Positions 25,275 to 32,101 of a stretch of DNA of 64,000 bases are shown piece after piece. Numbering within the stretch: position 1 is the first letter of the stretch; each line of letters opens with the position of its first letter. The stretch comes from Halanaerobium saccharolyticum subsp. saccharolyticum DSM 6643 (GTDB lineage Bacteria > Bacillota > Halanaerobiia > Halanaerobiales > Halanaerobiaceae), in the NCBI RefSeq assembly GCF_000350165.1, contig NZ_CAUI01000005.1, positions 372,001 to 436,000 of the forward strand, given 5' to 3'. The notes beneath the pieces are model-generated. The model had not been told where the DNA came from. It worked only from the letters and a program-made list of their open reading frames with translations, and did not search any database. The translations under genes were made by a program, and so were the position numbers.

Positions 25275-26756
25275 ATGAAATATAAAAACCTGCTTATTTC
25301 TCGTTACTTTCTGATTTCAAAATATACCGGGATTATTATTATCTTTGCCGGAACTGCTATTCTATCACCGCTTTTATTTTTACTAGCTTTTCCTGAAGAA
25401 AGCAGCCTGGCACCTCATTTTCTGCTGGCAGGAGGACTTTCTATTCTGGCAGGATTAGTATTATTTATTTATGGGAGCAGACATCAGGAAGAAGATGTAG
25501 AATTATCCTTAAATGAAGGGAGTATAATTGTTATCTTCTCCTGGATCGGAGCAATTATATTTTCGGCAATACCTTTTATAACTATTTTAGATATGAACTG
25601 GAGCCATTCTATTTTTGAAGTCGTAAGTGGTTGGACCACAACTGGTTTATCGCTTGTGGATGTTACCACTGCTCCTAAATTAATTCTGATCTGGCGCTCG
25701 ATTATGCAGTTTTTCGGTGGAGCTGGCCTGGCAGTTATTGCTTTATCTTCACTGCTGCCAGTTCATGGAATGGGCTTATATATGGCTGAAGCAAGAAGTG
25801 ATAAATTATTACCTCATGTAAAACGCTCTACCATGTTAATTATGAAAATCTATACTTTCTATACTGCAGCAGGGATTATTCTCTATTATTTTGCAGGGAT
25901 GCCTCTCTTTGATTCTATTAATCACTCGATGGCTGCAATTTCTACTGGAGGTTTTTCTACTCAGCCTGACAGCATAGGCCATTACAACAGTTTATCTATT
26001 GAAGTGGTGACAATTGTTCTGATGCTGCTTGGTACAATAAACTTTGCAACTCATTACACACTACTTAAAGGTAAGGTTAAAAGATTCTTTAAAAATGCTG
26101 AGATACGTTTAATGATAACTCTATTTATATTTTTAACTCCTATATTAATGTTTTTTTCATTAAACTCTTTATACCCTATGCTGAGCGAGAATTTTAGAAT
26201 TACCTTTTTCCAGATCATTACAGCTTTATCAACAACCGGTTTTTCGACTATTTCTTTTGTCGGCTGGCCGATATTTGCTAACTTTATAATTATTTTAATT
26301 ATGCTTGTTGGTGGTGGAACTGGTTCAACTGCTGGTGGTATTAAGCAGTATAGAATCTATTTGATTTTTAAATCAATCTACTGGGAAATAAAAGAGCAAT
26401 TCTTACCTAGAAGAAGTGTTAGTAGTAACTACCTCTGGCGGGGAGAAAATAAATTCTATGTTAAAGATCGGCATGTAAAAGATGTAGCAAATTATATAAT
26501 GCTTTATTTATTTACTTTTTTTGTTGGAGTAGCAATTCATACTGCTTATGGATATTCTCTTTTAGATAGTATGTTTGAGTTTGGTTCTGCTCTTGGTACA
26601 GTTGGAATTTCAATTGGCTTACTTTCATCCGAAGCTCCTCTGGGTATAATCTGGACCCAGACGATCGGAATGTTTTTAGGTAGGCTGGAATTCTTTATAA
26701 TTCTTTATGCCGGGATAAAACTATTTAAAGATGGAGTTTATATTTCTAAGCATTAA
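25275..26756 (+). CDS. trkH: TrkH-family K+ uptake channel
   Basis: A 493-residue membrane protein, longer than KtrB and therefore TrkH/TrkG-like. Filter regions are GWTTTGLS, ISTGGFS, STTGFST and LGTVGIS, and the inter-domain GGGTGSTAGGIKQYR segment is present. ATG 25275, two bases after the trkA stop, is preferred over an in-frame TTG at 25257 inside trkA. It ends the K+ operon, and the terminator-like element at 26840 follows. Its separation from KtrAB within one operon suggests two channels with different affinities. Confidence 0.9.
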   Translation: MKYKNLLISRYFLISKYTGIIIIFAGTAILSPLLFLLAFPEESSLAPHFLLAGGLSILAGLVLFIYGSRHQEEDVELSLNEGSIIVIFSWIGAIIFSAIPFITILDMNWSHSIFEVVSGWTTTGLSLVDVTTAPKLILIWRSIMQFFGGAGLAVIALSSLLPVHGMGLYMAEARSDKLLPHVKRSTMLIMKIYTFYTAAGIILYYFAGMPLFDSINHSMAAISTGGFSTQPDSIGHYNSLSIEVVTIVLMLLGTINFATHYTLLKGKVKRFFKNAEIRLMITLFIFLTPILMFFSLNSLYPMLSENFRITFFQIITALSTTGFSTISFVGWPIFANFIIILIMLVGGGTGSTAGGIKQYRIYLIFKSIYWEIKEQFLPRRSVSSNYLWRGENKFYVKDRHVKDVANYIMLYLFTFFVGVAIHTAYGYSLLDSMFEFGSALGTVGISIGLLSSEAPLGIIWTQTIGMFLGRLEFFIILYAGIKLFKDGVYISKH

Positions 26757-26839
26757 TGTAGTCTTATATAGGAATTTAGGGATTACAATATTTAGATTAA
26801 GTACGATTAAACGTAAGCAGTTGATAATAGAAAATCAAA

Positions 26840-26915
26840 TAAAATTAGCATCTTAATTACCCCAGAGAGACTTCATTTATTCCGTGAACAATGGAGCTTT
26901 TCTGGGGGTTTATAT
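26840..26915 (+). repeat. Dispersed intergenic terminator-like element, copy B
   Basis: AAAATTAGCATCTTAATT is joined directly to ACCCCAGAG, so compared with copies A and C it lacks about 11 bases that form one arm of the first small hairpin. The main stem CCCCAGA (26860-26866) with TCTGGGG (26901-26907) is kept and is followed by a short T-run. It should terminate the K+ operon. Confidence 0.7.
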
Positions 26916-26935
26916 TTTGTACAATATTTTTTTAG

Positions 26936-26956
26936 AATATCTAATAATTAGATATT
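26936..26956. promoter_or_regulatory. Perfect 21-base palindrome (candidate operator)
   Basis: AATATCTAAT (26936-26945) and ATTAGATATT (26947-26956) are exact inverted repeats around a single base. The centre lies about 29 bases before a TATAAT at 26975-26980, in the -35 position of the promoter expected for the small ORF at 27029. Confidence 0.55.
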
Positions 26957-27028
26957 ATTTCGAGTTTTATGTAATATAATAAATTTAGGCTCAAGTAGTA
27001 AGTTGAAATATCAGAGAGGTGCTGAAAA

Positions 27029-27103
27029 ATGAAAGACAAGAAAAAAGTAGCTAAGAAAAAACCTGTGAAGAAAGAAATTGAAAAGAAAGAAGAAAAGAAA
27101 TAA
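27029..27103 (+). CDS. Lysine-rich 24-residue small protein
   Basis: An ATG-started frame of 24 codons made almost wholly of Lys, Glu, Val and Pro, opening MKDKKKVAKKKPVKKE. AGAGAGGTG lies 7 bases before the start, a -10 element is at 26975, and a terminator is at 27138, so it looks like a complete single-gene unit. The composition suggests nucleic-acid, ribosome or membrane contact, but no family was recognised. Chance coding in A-rich DNA is the alternative. Confidence 0.45.
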   Translation: MKDKKKVAKKKPVKKEIEKKEEKK

Positions 27104-27137
27104 TTTCTTTAATCAGTAACAGCTAAACTATGTATAT

Positions 27138-27176
27138 TTTTCCCTGTAGACTTAATGCTAACAGGGGATTTTTTTG
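27138..27176 (+). terminator. Rho-independent terminator
   Basis: CCCTGT (27142-27147) pairs with ACAGGG (27161-27166) and is followed by seven T residues. Confidence 0.7.
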
Positions 27177-27203
27177 TTAAGCTATCTGATTGTTGTAGTT
27201 GAT

Positions 27204-27255
27204 AAGTGTTAAAAACCTCCGCACATATTTATAAGTGCGGATAACTCTAACGGAG
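27204..27255 (+). repeat. 52-base hairpin repeat, copy 1
   Basis: It matches 29974-30025 at 49 of 52 positions. It contains CCGCAC (27219-27224) and GTGCGG (27235-27240), plus an outer CCTCCG that can pair with CGGAG near the end. Unlike copy 2, no gene starts directly after it. Confidence 0.85.
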
Positions 27256-27296
27256 TGAACAGTTTACATGTTTAGTTAAACTATAAATTATTATAA

Positions 27297-27401
27297 TGTG
27301 AGGTGTAATCTAAATGAGTACACCTTGTTTAACATCGTAAAATTTAATATAGGTTTAGTCTGAACAACTATGAAGAGAATCACCTTATAGACTATTTTTT
27401 T
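27297..27401 (+). other. Possible leader RNA before the AAA/TOPRIM operon
   Basis: GAGGTG (27300-27305) precedes an ATG at 27314 that opens an 8-codon frame (MSTPCLTS). The same ribosome site is caught in the hairpin GGTGTA (27302-27307) with TACACC (27319-27324). TAGTCT (27356-27361) and AGACTA (27389-27394) followed by a T-run could end a short transcript. This may be a small RNA or leader peptide, or a decayed gene start. Confidence 0.25.
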
Positions 27402-27461
27402 GCTTATAATTTAAAATTTTTAACTAATATGATATATTTTATACCGATTTTACTGAAAAAG

Positions 27462-27490
27462 TTGCTTTTTATCACTAATAGTTGTATAAT
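27462..27490 (+). promoter_or_regulatory. Promoter of the AAA/TOPRIM operon
   Basis: TTGCTT (27462-27467), 17-base spacer, perfect TATAAT (27485-27490), close before the ribosome site GGAGGTGA. Confidence 0.65.
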
Positions 27491-27511
27491 TTAATCAGTG
27501 GAGGTGATCAA

Positions 27512-28900
27512 ATGAAGGAGAGAATGCTGCGTTTGCAGCAGGTACAACTGAATAATTTCAAGAATGTTAGGCAGGGTCAGATTGATTTCAACAGTTATAA
27601 AAGCGAAGACTTTTTTTCTGAAGCATCAGATGTGCTGGGAATATACGGTCAGAACGGTTCTGGTAAAACTGCTTTTATTGAAGCTCTGTGGATACTGAAA
27701 ATAGTTCTGCTTGGAGAATCTCTGCCTGGAGATATTAAAGATTATATATACCAGGGTGAGAAAGAAGCTGCTATTAATGCTGTTTTTTCTATGTCTTTGG
27801 GGGAAAACAAATATCAACTCTTTTATGAAATGGTAATTGAAAGAAGAGAAAATGCTGTTCCAGTAATTATCAAAGAGGATCTATCATATAAAAAGCTTGA
27901 AGAAGATGGCTGGACATATAAGAGGGGGATAATAACTCACAAACTTGATGAGAAGGAGCAGTTGTTAAGTCCCCAGAAGAATTACAATTTACTCACTAAG
28001 AACAATAAAGATGCTAAAGTGGATCTTAAAGTGGCCAAGGAGCTTGCGAAGAAGGAACAAACATCTTTTATTTTTTCTAGTGAGATGGATCATATTTATA
28101 AGGGTAATAAAGCCTTTAACGAATTTGCTGATATTATAATGGAGATTAAACAGTATGCTAGAATGAACCTGTTTGTGATCAGAAATTCTCGTTCAGGTAT
28201 GATCAATGCCAATCTAATTATACCGTTCTGTTTTCAACTTAGTGATTCAGAGAGAATAGAAGGTGGAGATCTTGCAATAGCTCTGTCTGAGCCGACAACA
28301 GTTCCTGAGCGGGTCCTCTCTACTGTCAAAAATGTTATCGAGAACTTAAATATCGTCTTAAAAGAGATAATTCCAGATCTGACAATTAAAATTAAAGAGT
28401 ATGGAGAAGAATTGGATGAGAACGGTGATCCAGTAATAAAAATAGAGATGCTGGCAGAAAGAGGAGAGATTAAGATTCCTCTTAGATATGAATCAGATGG
28501 TATTAAAAAGATCATATCTATCTTGAGTGCAATGATTGCGATATATAATAAGCCAGGTATTTGTCTGGCAGTGGATGAGCTTGATGCTGGTATATTTGAA
28601 TATCTTTTAGGTGAAATTCTGGAGATCATTCAGGATAGAGCCAAGGGACAGCTGGTCTTTACTTCTCATAATCTAAGACCGCTGGAGAAACTTAATAAAG
28701 AGTCACTGATTTTTACAACTACTAATCCCCAGAATCGATATATTAGATTCACCAATGTTAAGGAAACCAATAATCTAAGAAGTTTCTATTATCGTGGAAT
28801 TAAGTTAGGTGGACAGGACGAGGAAGTTTATGAGAGAACAAATGAATACAAAATAGCCAGAGCTTTTAGGGCTGCTGGTAGAGTTGATGCTGATGACTAG
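27512..28900 (+). CDS. AAA-family (ABC/SMC-like) ATPase of a two-gene defence-type system
   Basis: A 462-residue ATPase. Walker A is GIYGQNGSGKTAF near residue 45, Walker B is CLAVDELDAGIFEYLL near 357, and a switch histidine is in VFTSHNLRPL. The stretch between includes a helical insert, as in OLD/AbiL/RloA-type AAA proteins. ATG 27512 has GGAGGTGA before it. It overlaps the next gene, which has TOPRIM motifs, by 8 bases. ATPase plus TOPRIM nuclease pairs are known in abortive-infection systems (AbiL, RloAB, PARIS, split OLD/Gabija-like); which one this is cannot be settled by eye. Confidence 0.85.
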   Translation: MKERMLRLQQVQLNNFKNVRQGQIDFNSYKSEDFFSEASDVLGIYGQNGSGKTAFIEALWILKIVLLGESLPGDIKDYIYQGEKEAAINAVFSMSLGENKYQLFYEMVIERRENAVPVIIKEDLSYKKLEEDGWTYKRGIITHKLDEKEQLLSPQKNYNLLTKNNKDAKVDLKVAKELAKKEQTSFIFSSEMDHIYKGNKAFNEFADIIMEIKQYARMNLFVIRNSRSGMINANLIIPFCFQLSDSERIEGGDLAIALSEPTTVPERVLSTVKNVIENLNIVLKEIIPDLTIKIKEYGEELDENGDPVIKIEMLAERGEIKIPLRYESDGIKKIISILSAMIAIYNKPGICLAVDELDAGIFEYLLGEILEIIQDRAKGQLVFTSHNLRPLEKLNKESLIFTTTNPQNRYIRFTNVKETNNLRSFYYRGIKLGGQDEEVYERTNEYKIARAFRAAGRVDADD

Positions 28901-29570
28901 AAAATTAATTCTATTCTTAGTAGAAGGTATAACGGAGGAAATATCTTTTGGTCTTATTTTTTCTGAGATATTTGAGGATAAAGAGATTGAATTTCAAATT
29001 GCTCGTGGAGATATAACTACCAGGAATGGAGTTAATTCTCGTAATGTGATAGAAGTAATCAATGAAGAAGTATTATCTTTTTTGGACAAAGAACATTATA
29101 ATAAAGGGGATATTTTAGAAATTATTCATTTATTGGATACTGACGGAGCATATATCAGTGAAGATTTGATCGAAAAACATGATAAGGGTAAGAATTACTA
29201 TTATATTGATAAGTTATGTACCAGACATCCTGAAAACACAAAGAAAAGAAATGATAAAAAAAGTGGCATCATGGATAGACTAAGTAGTCATTCAAAAATT
29301 AATGGAATTCCATATAACGCTTACTACTTATCCTGTAATTTAGAACATGTGCTTCACAATGATGCAAATATTGATGATAATCTAAAAGTAGAAAAAGCTG
29401 AAGAATTTAGTGATAGCTATTTTGAAAGGGAATTAGAGTTTTTAGATTTCATTAGAACGGATAGTTTTGCTGTCGAAGGTGAATATGAAGAAACTTGGGA
29501 GTTTATTAAGCAGGGAAATAACTCCTTAAATAGATATAGTAATTTACACCTTGTTTTTGAAGATCTTTAG
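28893..29570 (+). CDS. TOPRIM-domain protein, probable nuclease partner of the AAA ATPase
   Basis: A 225-residue protein. ILFLVEGITEEISFGLIFSEIF near the N-terminus fits the TOPRIM glutamate motif, and IIHLLDTDGAYI near residue 85 fits the DxD metal motif. The rest has no recognised domain. ATG 28893 is preferred over ATG 28887 because AGAG lies at suitable distance; both overlap the ATPase gene. Together they would form an effector unit in which ATP-dependent sensing releases nuclease activity, as in other ATPase-TOPRIM pairs. Target and trigger are unknown. Confidence 0.75.
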   Translation: MTRKLILFLVEGITEEISFGLIFSEIFEDKEIEFQIARGDITTRNGVNSRNVIEVINEEVLSFLDKEHYNKGDILEIIHLLDTDGAYISEDLIEKHDKGKNYYYIDKLCTRHPENTKKRNDKKSGIMDRLSSHSKINGIPYNAYYLSCNLEHVLHNDANIDDNLKVEKAEEFSDSYFERELEFLDFIRTDSFAVEGEYEETWEFIKQGNNSLNRYSNLHLVFEDL

Positions 29571-29610
29571 CATTTTGAAAAGATTATTTTCCCTTTAGTA
29601 ATCTCAAATT

Positions 29611-29661
29611 AAATAAATGGTGCCCCCGGTAGGAGTCGAACCTACGCTCAAGGCTTCGGAG
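29611..29661 (-). repeat. Left attachment-site copy: 3' half of tRNA-Arg(CCG)
   Basis: Identical over 51 bases to 32020-32070. It covers the encoded CCA, acceptor 3' strand, T arm, variable loop, 3' anticodon-stem strand and most of the anticodon loop. Identity stops in the anticodon loop, the usual crossover region. The 5' half of a tRNA is missing, so it is not a functional tRNA gene. Confidence 0.85.
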
Positions 29662-29820
29662 AGTTTTGCCGAAGTTCTTTATATTAGCATCTTTTCTTAT
29701 AATCCCTGTCATAACAGCAATCTAGTGTTGGGAATATCCCATATAGTTGTAAAATACTGTATATTTTACTGCGGTAGTTAACGGTGGCTGAGGTTCACTG
29801 CGGTGAAATCACGGTGGAAA
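29662..29820. other. Cassette-end region with phased CGGT repeats and inverted repeats
   Basis: CGGT or near-CGGT units start at 29772, 29782, 29792 (degenerate), 29801 and 29812, about one helical turn apart. Just before them are the palindrome GGGAATATCCC (29730-29740) and the inverted repeat GTAAAAT (29749-29755) with ATTTTAC (29763-29769). Such clusters next to an att copy resemble integrase or excisionase arm sites. No coding frame was seen. Confidence 0.5.
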
Positions 29821-29826
29821 ATTGAA

Positions 29827-29915
29827 TAAAATTAGCATCTCAATTGGAGATAATTTACCCTCATAAAAACTTCATTTTGTTCAGTTAATGATGGAGCTTT
29901 TCTGGGGGTTTTTTG
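29827..29915 (+). repeat. Dispersed intergenic terminator-like element, copy C
   Basis: It shares AAAATTAGCATCTCAATT, GGAGATAATTTACCCTCA and ACTTCATTTT with copy A, and ATGGAGCTTTTCTGGGGGTTT with copy B. CCCTCA (29858-29863) pairs with TGGGGG (29903-29908) before a run of T. It is inside the cassette, upstream of the AbiE promoter, and would stop read-through from outside. Confidence 0.7.
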
Positions 29916-29933
29916 TATAAGCAATAAGAAAGG

Positions 29934-29968
29934 TTGTGTAAACTTAGTTTTAATGATAAACTTAAAAC
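29934..29968 (+). promoter_or_regulatory. Candidate AbiE operon promoter with overlapping inverted repeat
   Basis: TTGTGT (29934-29939), 17-base spacer, TAAACT (29957-29962). GTTTTAA (29947-29953) and TTAAAAC (29962-29968) are inverted repeats spanning the -10, a plausible autoregulatory operator, since AbiEi proteins repress their own promoters through inverted repeats. Confidence 0.4.
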
Positions 29969-29973
29969 AGAGA

Positions 29974-30025
29974 AAGTGTTAAAAACCTCCGCACATATCT
30001 ATAAGTGCGGATAATTATAACGGAG
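29974..30025 (+). repeat. 52-base hairpin repeat, copy 2, covering the abiEi ribosome site
   Basis: 49 of 52 bases match 27204-27255. CCGCAC (29989-29994) and GTGCGG (30005-30010) form one stem. Alternatively CCTCCG (29986-29991) pairs with CGGAGG (30021-30026), which is the abiEi Shine-Dalgarno sequence. The two structures share CCG and exclude each other. Confidence 0.85.
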
Positions 30026-30033
30026 GTGTCATT

Positions 30034-30642
30034 ATGGATCCTAATATTTACAATAAGATAAAGAATATATTTGAAAGTAACAATGGATATGCTCGAACTA
30101 AAGATATACTTGAGGCAGATATTCATTCATCACATCTATATAAACTTCAGGAAGAGGGGGAGATCAGCAGGATCAAAAGAGGGCTGTACCGCTGGAATGG
30201 GGATGAGTTTAATAGCAATACAGAACTAATCGAAGTAAGTAATATAGTTCCTAACGGTGTAATTTGTCTGCTTTCAGCTCTTTCATATTATGATCTCACC
30301 ACAACCAACCCCTGGGAGTATTATATTGCCATTCACCGAGATGAACACAGGCCTAAACTGCCTGATTATCCGCCGATCTCTGTTTTTTATTTTGCTGATA
30401 AACAGTTCAATACAGGAATTGAAGAGATAAATATTGGGGGTAGTAAGGTTAAAATATATGATAAGGAGAAAACAATCTGTGACTGTATTAGACTGAGAAA
30501 CAAAGTGGGTACTGATGTTGTAAAAGAGGCTATGCAGAACTATCTTAAGAGGAAGGATCAGAACATCTCCAAACTGCTTGATTATGCAGAGGTTACAGGG
30601 GTTAAGAATATCGTAAAAAGATACCTGGAGGTACTTGTATGA
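30034..30642 (+). CDS. AbiEi-family antitoxin (type IV toxin-antitoxin)
   Basis: A 202-residue protein with an N-terminal winged-helix region (GYARTKDILEADIHSSHLYKLQEEGEISRIKRGLYRW) typical of AbiEi antitoxins and a C-terminal AbiEi domain (TICDCIRLRNKVGTDVVKEAM). It should neutralise AbiEii and repress its own promoter. The ribosome site CGGAGGTG lies within the 52-base hairpin repeat, so translation may also be controlled by RNA folding. Its stop overlaps the toxin start by 4 bases, the usual arrangement. Confidence 0.9.
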   Translation: MDPNIYNKIKNIFESNNGYARTKDILEADIHSSHLYKLQEEGEISRIKRGLYRWNGDEFNSNTELIEVSNIVPNGVICLLSALSYYDLTTTNPWEYYIAIHRDEHRPKLPDYPPISVFYFADKQFNTGIEEINIGGSKVKIYDKEKTICDCIRLRNKVGTDVVKEAMQNYLKRKDQNISKLLDYAEVTGVKNIVKRYLEVLV

Positions 30643-31553
30643 GTGATAATATTAAAAATATGGAAGCGTCTGTTAGAGCTAGACTTTTAAACATAGCAAA
30701 AGAAGAAAAGCTTAACTTTGATTTCATTTTATTGTTGTTTATGCAGGAAAGATTATTATACAGGTTATCTATTTCTGAATATAGGGATCAGTTTGTATTA
30801 AAGGGTGGACTTTTAATCTTAAGCACTTTAAATATAAAAACAAGACCAACAAGAGATATTGACTTTCTAGCTCAGAATGTTTCAAATGATCTGGAGAAGA
30901 TCCAACAGATATTTAGTCAAATAAGTCAGATTCAAATTAATGATGGTGTTAGTTATGATAAAGATTCCATAGAAGTAGAGAAGATAACTGAAGGAGCAGA
31001 TTATGATGGAGTGAGGATAAAGATAACAGGGTTTATTGGTAATGCGCGCAAGAATCTTCAGCTGGATCTAGGCTTTGGAGATGTTATTGTACCTGGTGAA
31101 GTTAATATGGAGTATCCCGGGCTGCTTGATTTTGAAATTCCTAGCGTTAAAGCTTATTCAATAGAATCAGTAATTGCAGAAAAATTTGAAGCCATGCTCA
31201 GCCTATCAGTGATTAATAGTAGGATGAAAGATTTTTATGATATTTTCACCTTATCAAAATTACAGTCTTTTCAGGGTGAAACATTGTTACAAGCTATTGC
31301 AGCTACTTTAAAAAATAGAGGAACTGTTATTGAGGAAGACCACGTAATCTTTGATGAAGATTTTGCTCAGGATGAGAGTAGAAATCGATTGTGGCAGGGT
31401 TATCTAAATAAAATAGGTAAGGAAAGCATTGATTTTAACTTAGTAATGGAACAGATTAGGTCTTTTTTAAAGCCAGTTTATCAAAGTATATTAAATGATG
31501 AAGTTTTCACAGGTTACTGGAATAATGATAAAAGCATGTGGATTTCAAAATAG
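30639..31553 (+). CDS. AbiEii-family nucleotidyltransferase toxin
   Basis: A 304-residue protein with the nucleotidyltransferase signature GGLLILSTLNIKTRPTRDIDFLA near residues 54-75, carrying the GG and DxD metal-binding pairs, and SIESVIAEKFEAMLSL with the conserved lysine near residue 180. AbiEii toxins use NTPs to modify tRNA or other targets and cause reversible growth arrest. It is translationally coupled to AbiEi by an ATGA overlap. Confidence 0.9.
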   Translation: MSDNIKNMEASVRARLLNIAKEEKLNFDFILLLFMQERLLYRLSISEYRDQFVLKGGLLILSTLNIKTRPTRDIDFLAQNVSNDLEKIQQIFSQISQIQINDGVSYDKDSIEVEKITEGADYDGVRIKITGFIGNARKNLQLDLGFGDVIVPGEVNMEYPGLLDFEIPSVKAYSIESVIAEKFEAMLSLSVINSRMKDFYDIFTLSKLQSFQGETLLQAIAATLKNRGTVIEEDHVIFDEDFAQDESRNRLWQGYLNKIGKESIDFNLVMEQIRSFLKPVYQSILNDEVFTGYWNNDKSMWISK

Positions 31554-31755
31554 TTACGATGTTGAATTACCAAATTTGTGTCAAAAATTATTACAGGAAG
31601 TTTTCATAAATGAAACAATTGCTAGATAGTAACTTATATGTGGGTGCAATTGATGATCTCTCCCAAATAAATAAAAATAATTGGATGTAACCCAGACTGT
31701 GTATTAAAAAATTTTTGGTTGGAATAGTATATATTAAATGAGGGAGATAACTGAC

Positions 31756-32010
31756 ATGTTTAATAAAATAATAATTGAATATCCCGATACTCTACCTGAT
31801 TTACTTCAAGAAAGTCCTGAAGAATTTGAAAGAGAAGCTAAAATGGCAATGGCGGTCAAACTATTTGAATTAAAAAGGATATCTTCTGGAATAGCTGCAG
31901 AAATGGTAGGTATGGATCGAGTTTCATTTCTTTTCGAATTACACCGGTATGGTGTAGAGATGATAAATATGGAGTCAGAAGAATTAGCTTCTAATCTTGA
32001 AAATGCTTAA
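31756..32010 (+). CDS. UPF0175-family putative antitoxin (orphan)
   Basis: An 84-residue protein with the order seen in UPF0175: a short strand, then MAMAVKLFELKRISSGIAAEMVGMDRVSFLFELHRYGVEMI, a ribbon/helix DNA-binding-like segment. ATG 31756 has AGGGAG before it; the frame could start at 31738 but has no site there. The usual toxin partner (a PIN/DUF3368 protein encoded downstream) is absent, because the tRNA gene and cassette end follow within 20 bases. It may be a remnant antitoxin or act on a distant toxin. Confidence 0.75.
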   Translation: MFNKIIIEYPDTLPDLLQESPEEFEREAKMAMAVKLFELKRISSGIAAEMVGMDRVSFLFELHRYGVEMINMESEELASNLENA

Positions 32011-32026
32011 ACCTTATATAAATAAA

Positions 32027-32101
32027 TGGTGCCCCCGGTAGGAGTCGAACCTACGCTCAAGGCTTCGGAGGCCTTTGCTCTATCCACTGAGCTACGGGGG
32101 C
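32027..32101 (-). tRNA. tRNA-Arg (anticodon CCG)
   Basis: Minus-strand cloverleaf: acceptor GCCCCCG/CGGGGGC, D arm GTAGCTCAGTGGATAGAGC, anticodon stem AAGGC/GCCTT with loop CTCCGAA giving anticodon CCG, T arm GTAGG-TTCGACT-CCTAC, and encoded CCA. Its 3' half is duplicated at 29611-29661, marking an integration site. Confidence 0.95.

Larger units (their letters stand above)
29611..32070. mobile_element. Small tRNA-Arg-integrated cassette (AbiE genes), without integrase
   Basis: A 51-base direct repeat (29611-29661 and 32020-32070) bounds the segment. The right copy is the 3' half of an intact tRNA-Arg(CCG) gene, while the left copy is a lone 3' half. This is the layout left by tyrosine-recombinase integration at a tRNA 3' end. 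The cargo is an AbiEi/AbiEii pair and a UPF0175 protein. No integrase or excisionase gene is present, so the element is immobile on its own, or its outer part was lost. Confidence 0.7.

Noticed and set aside
28234-28629. Minus-strand frame of 131 codons within the ATPase gene
   Set aside because: It is opposite the Walker B region of a clear ATPase and shows no recognisable motif.
29618-29661. A second tRNA-Arg gene
   Set aside because: Only the 3' half is present; the acceptor 5' strand, D arm and 5' anticodon stem are missing, so it is an attachment-site remnant.
29974-30025. A CRISPR repeat
   Set aside because: Only two copies exist, 2.8 kb apart and without regular spacers; no cas genes were seen anywhere in the window.
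31554-31700. A toxin gene remnant between abiEii and the UPF0175 gene
   Set aside because: A 23-codon open stretch is visible but no ribosome site or motif supports a gene; it could be chance.
26757-32101. A prophage
   Set aside because: No integrase, capsid, portal, terminase or lysis genes were found; the region is better described as a small tRNA-linked defence island.
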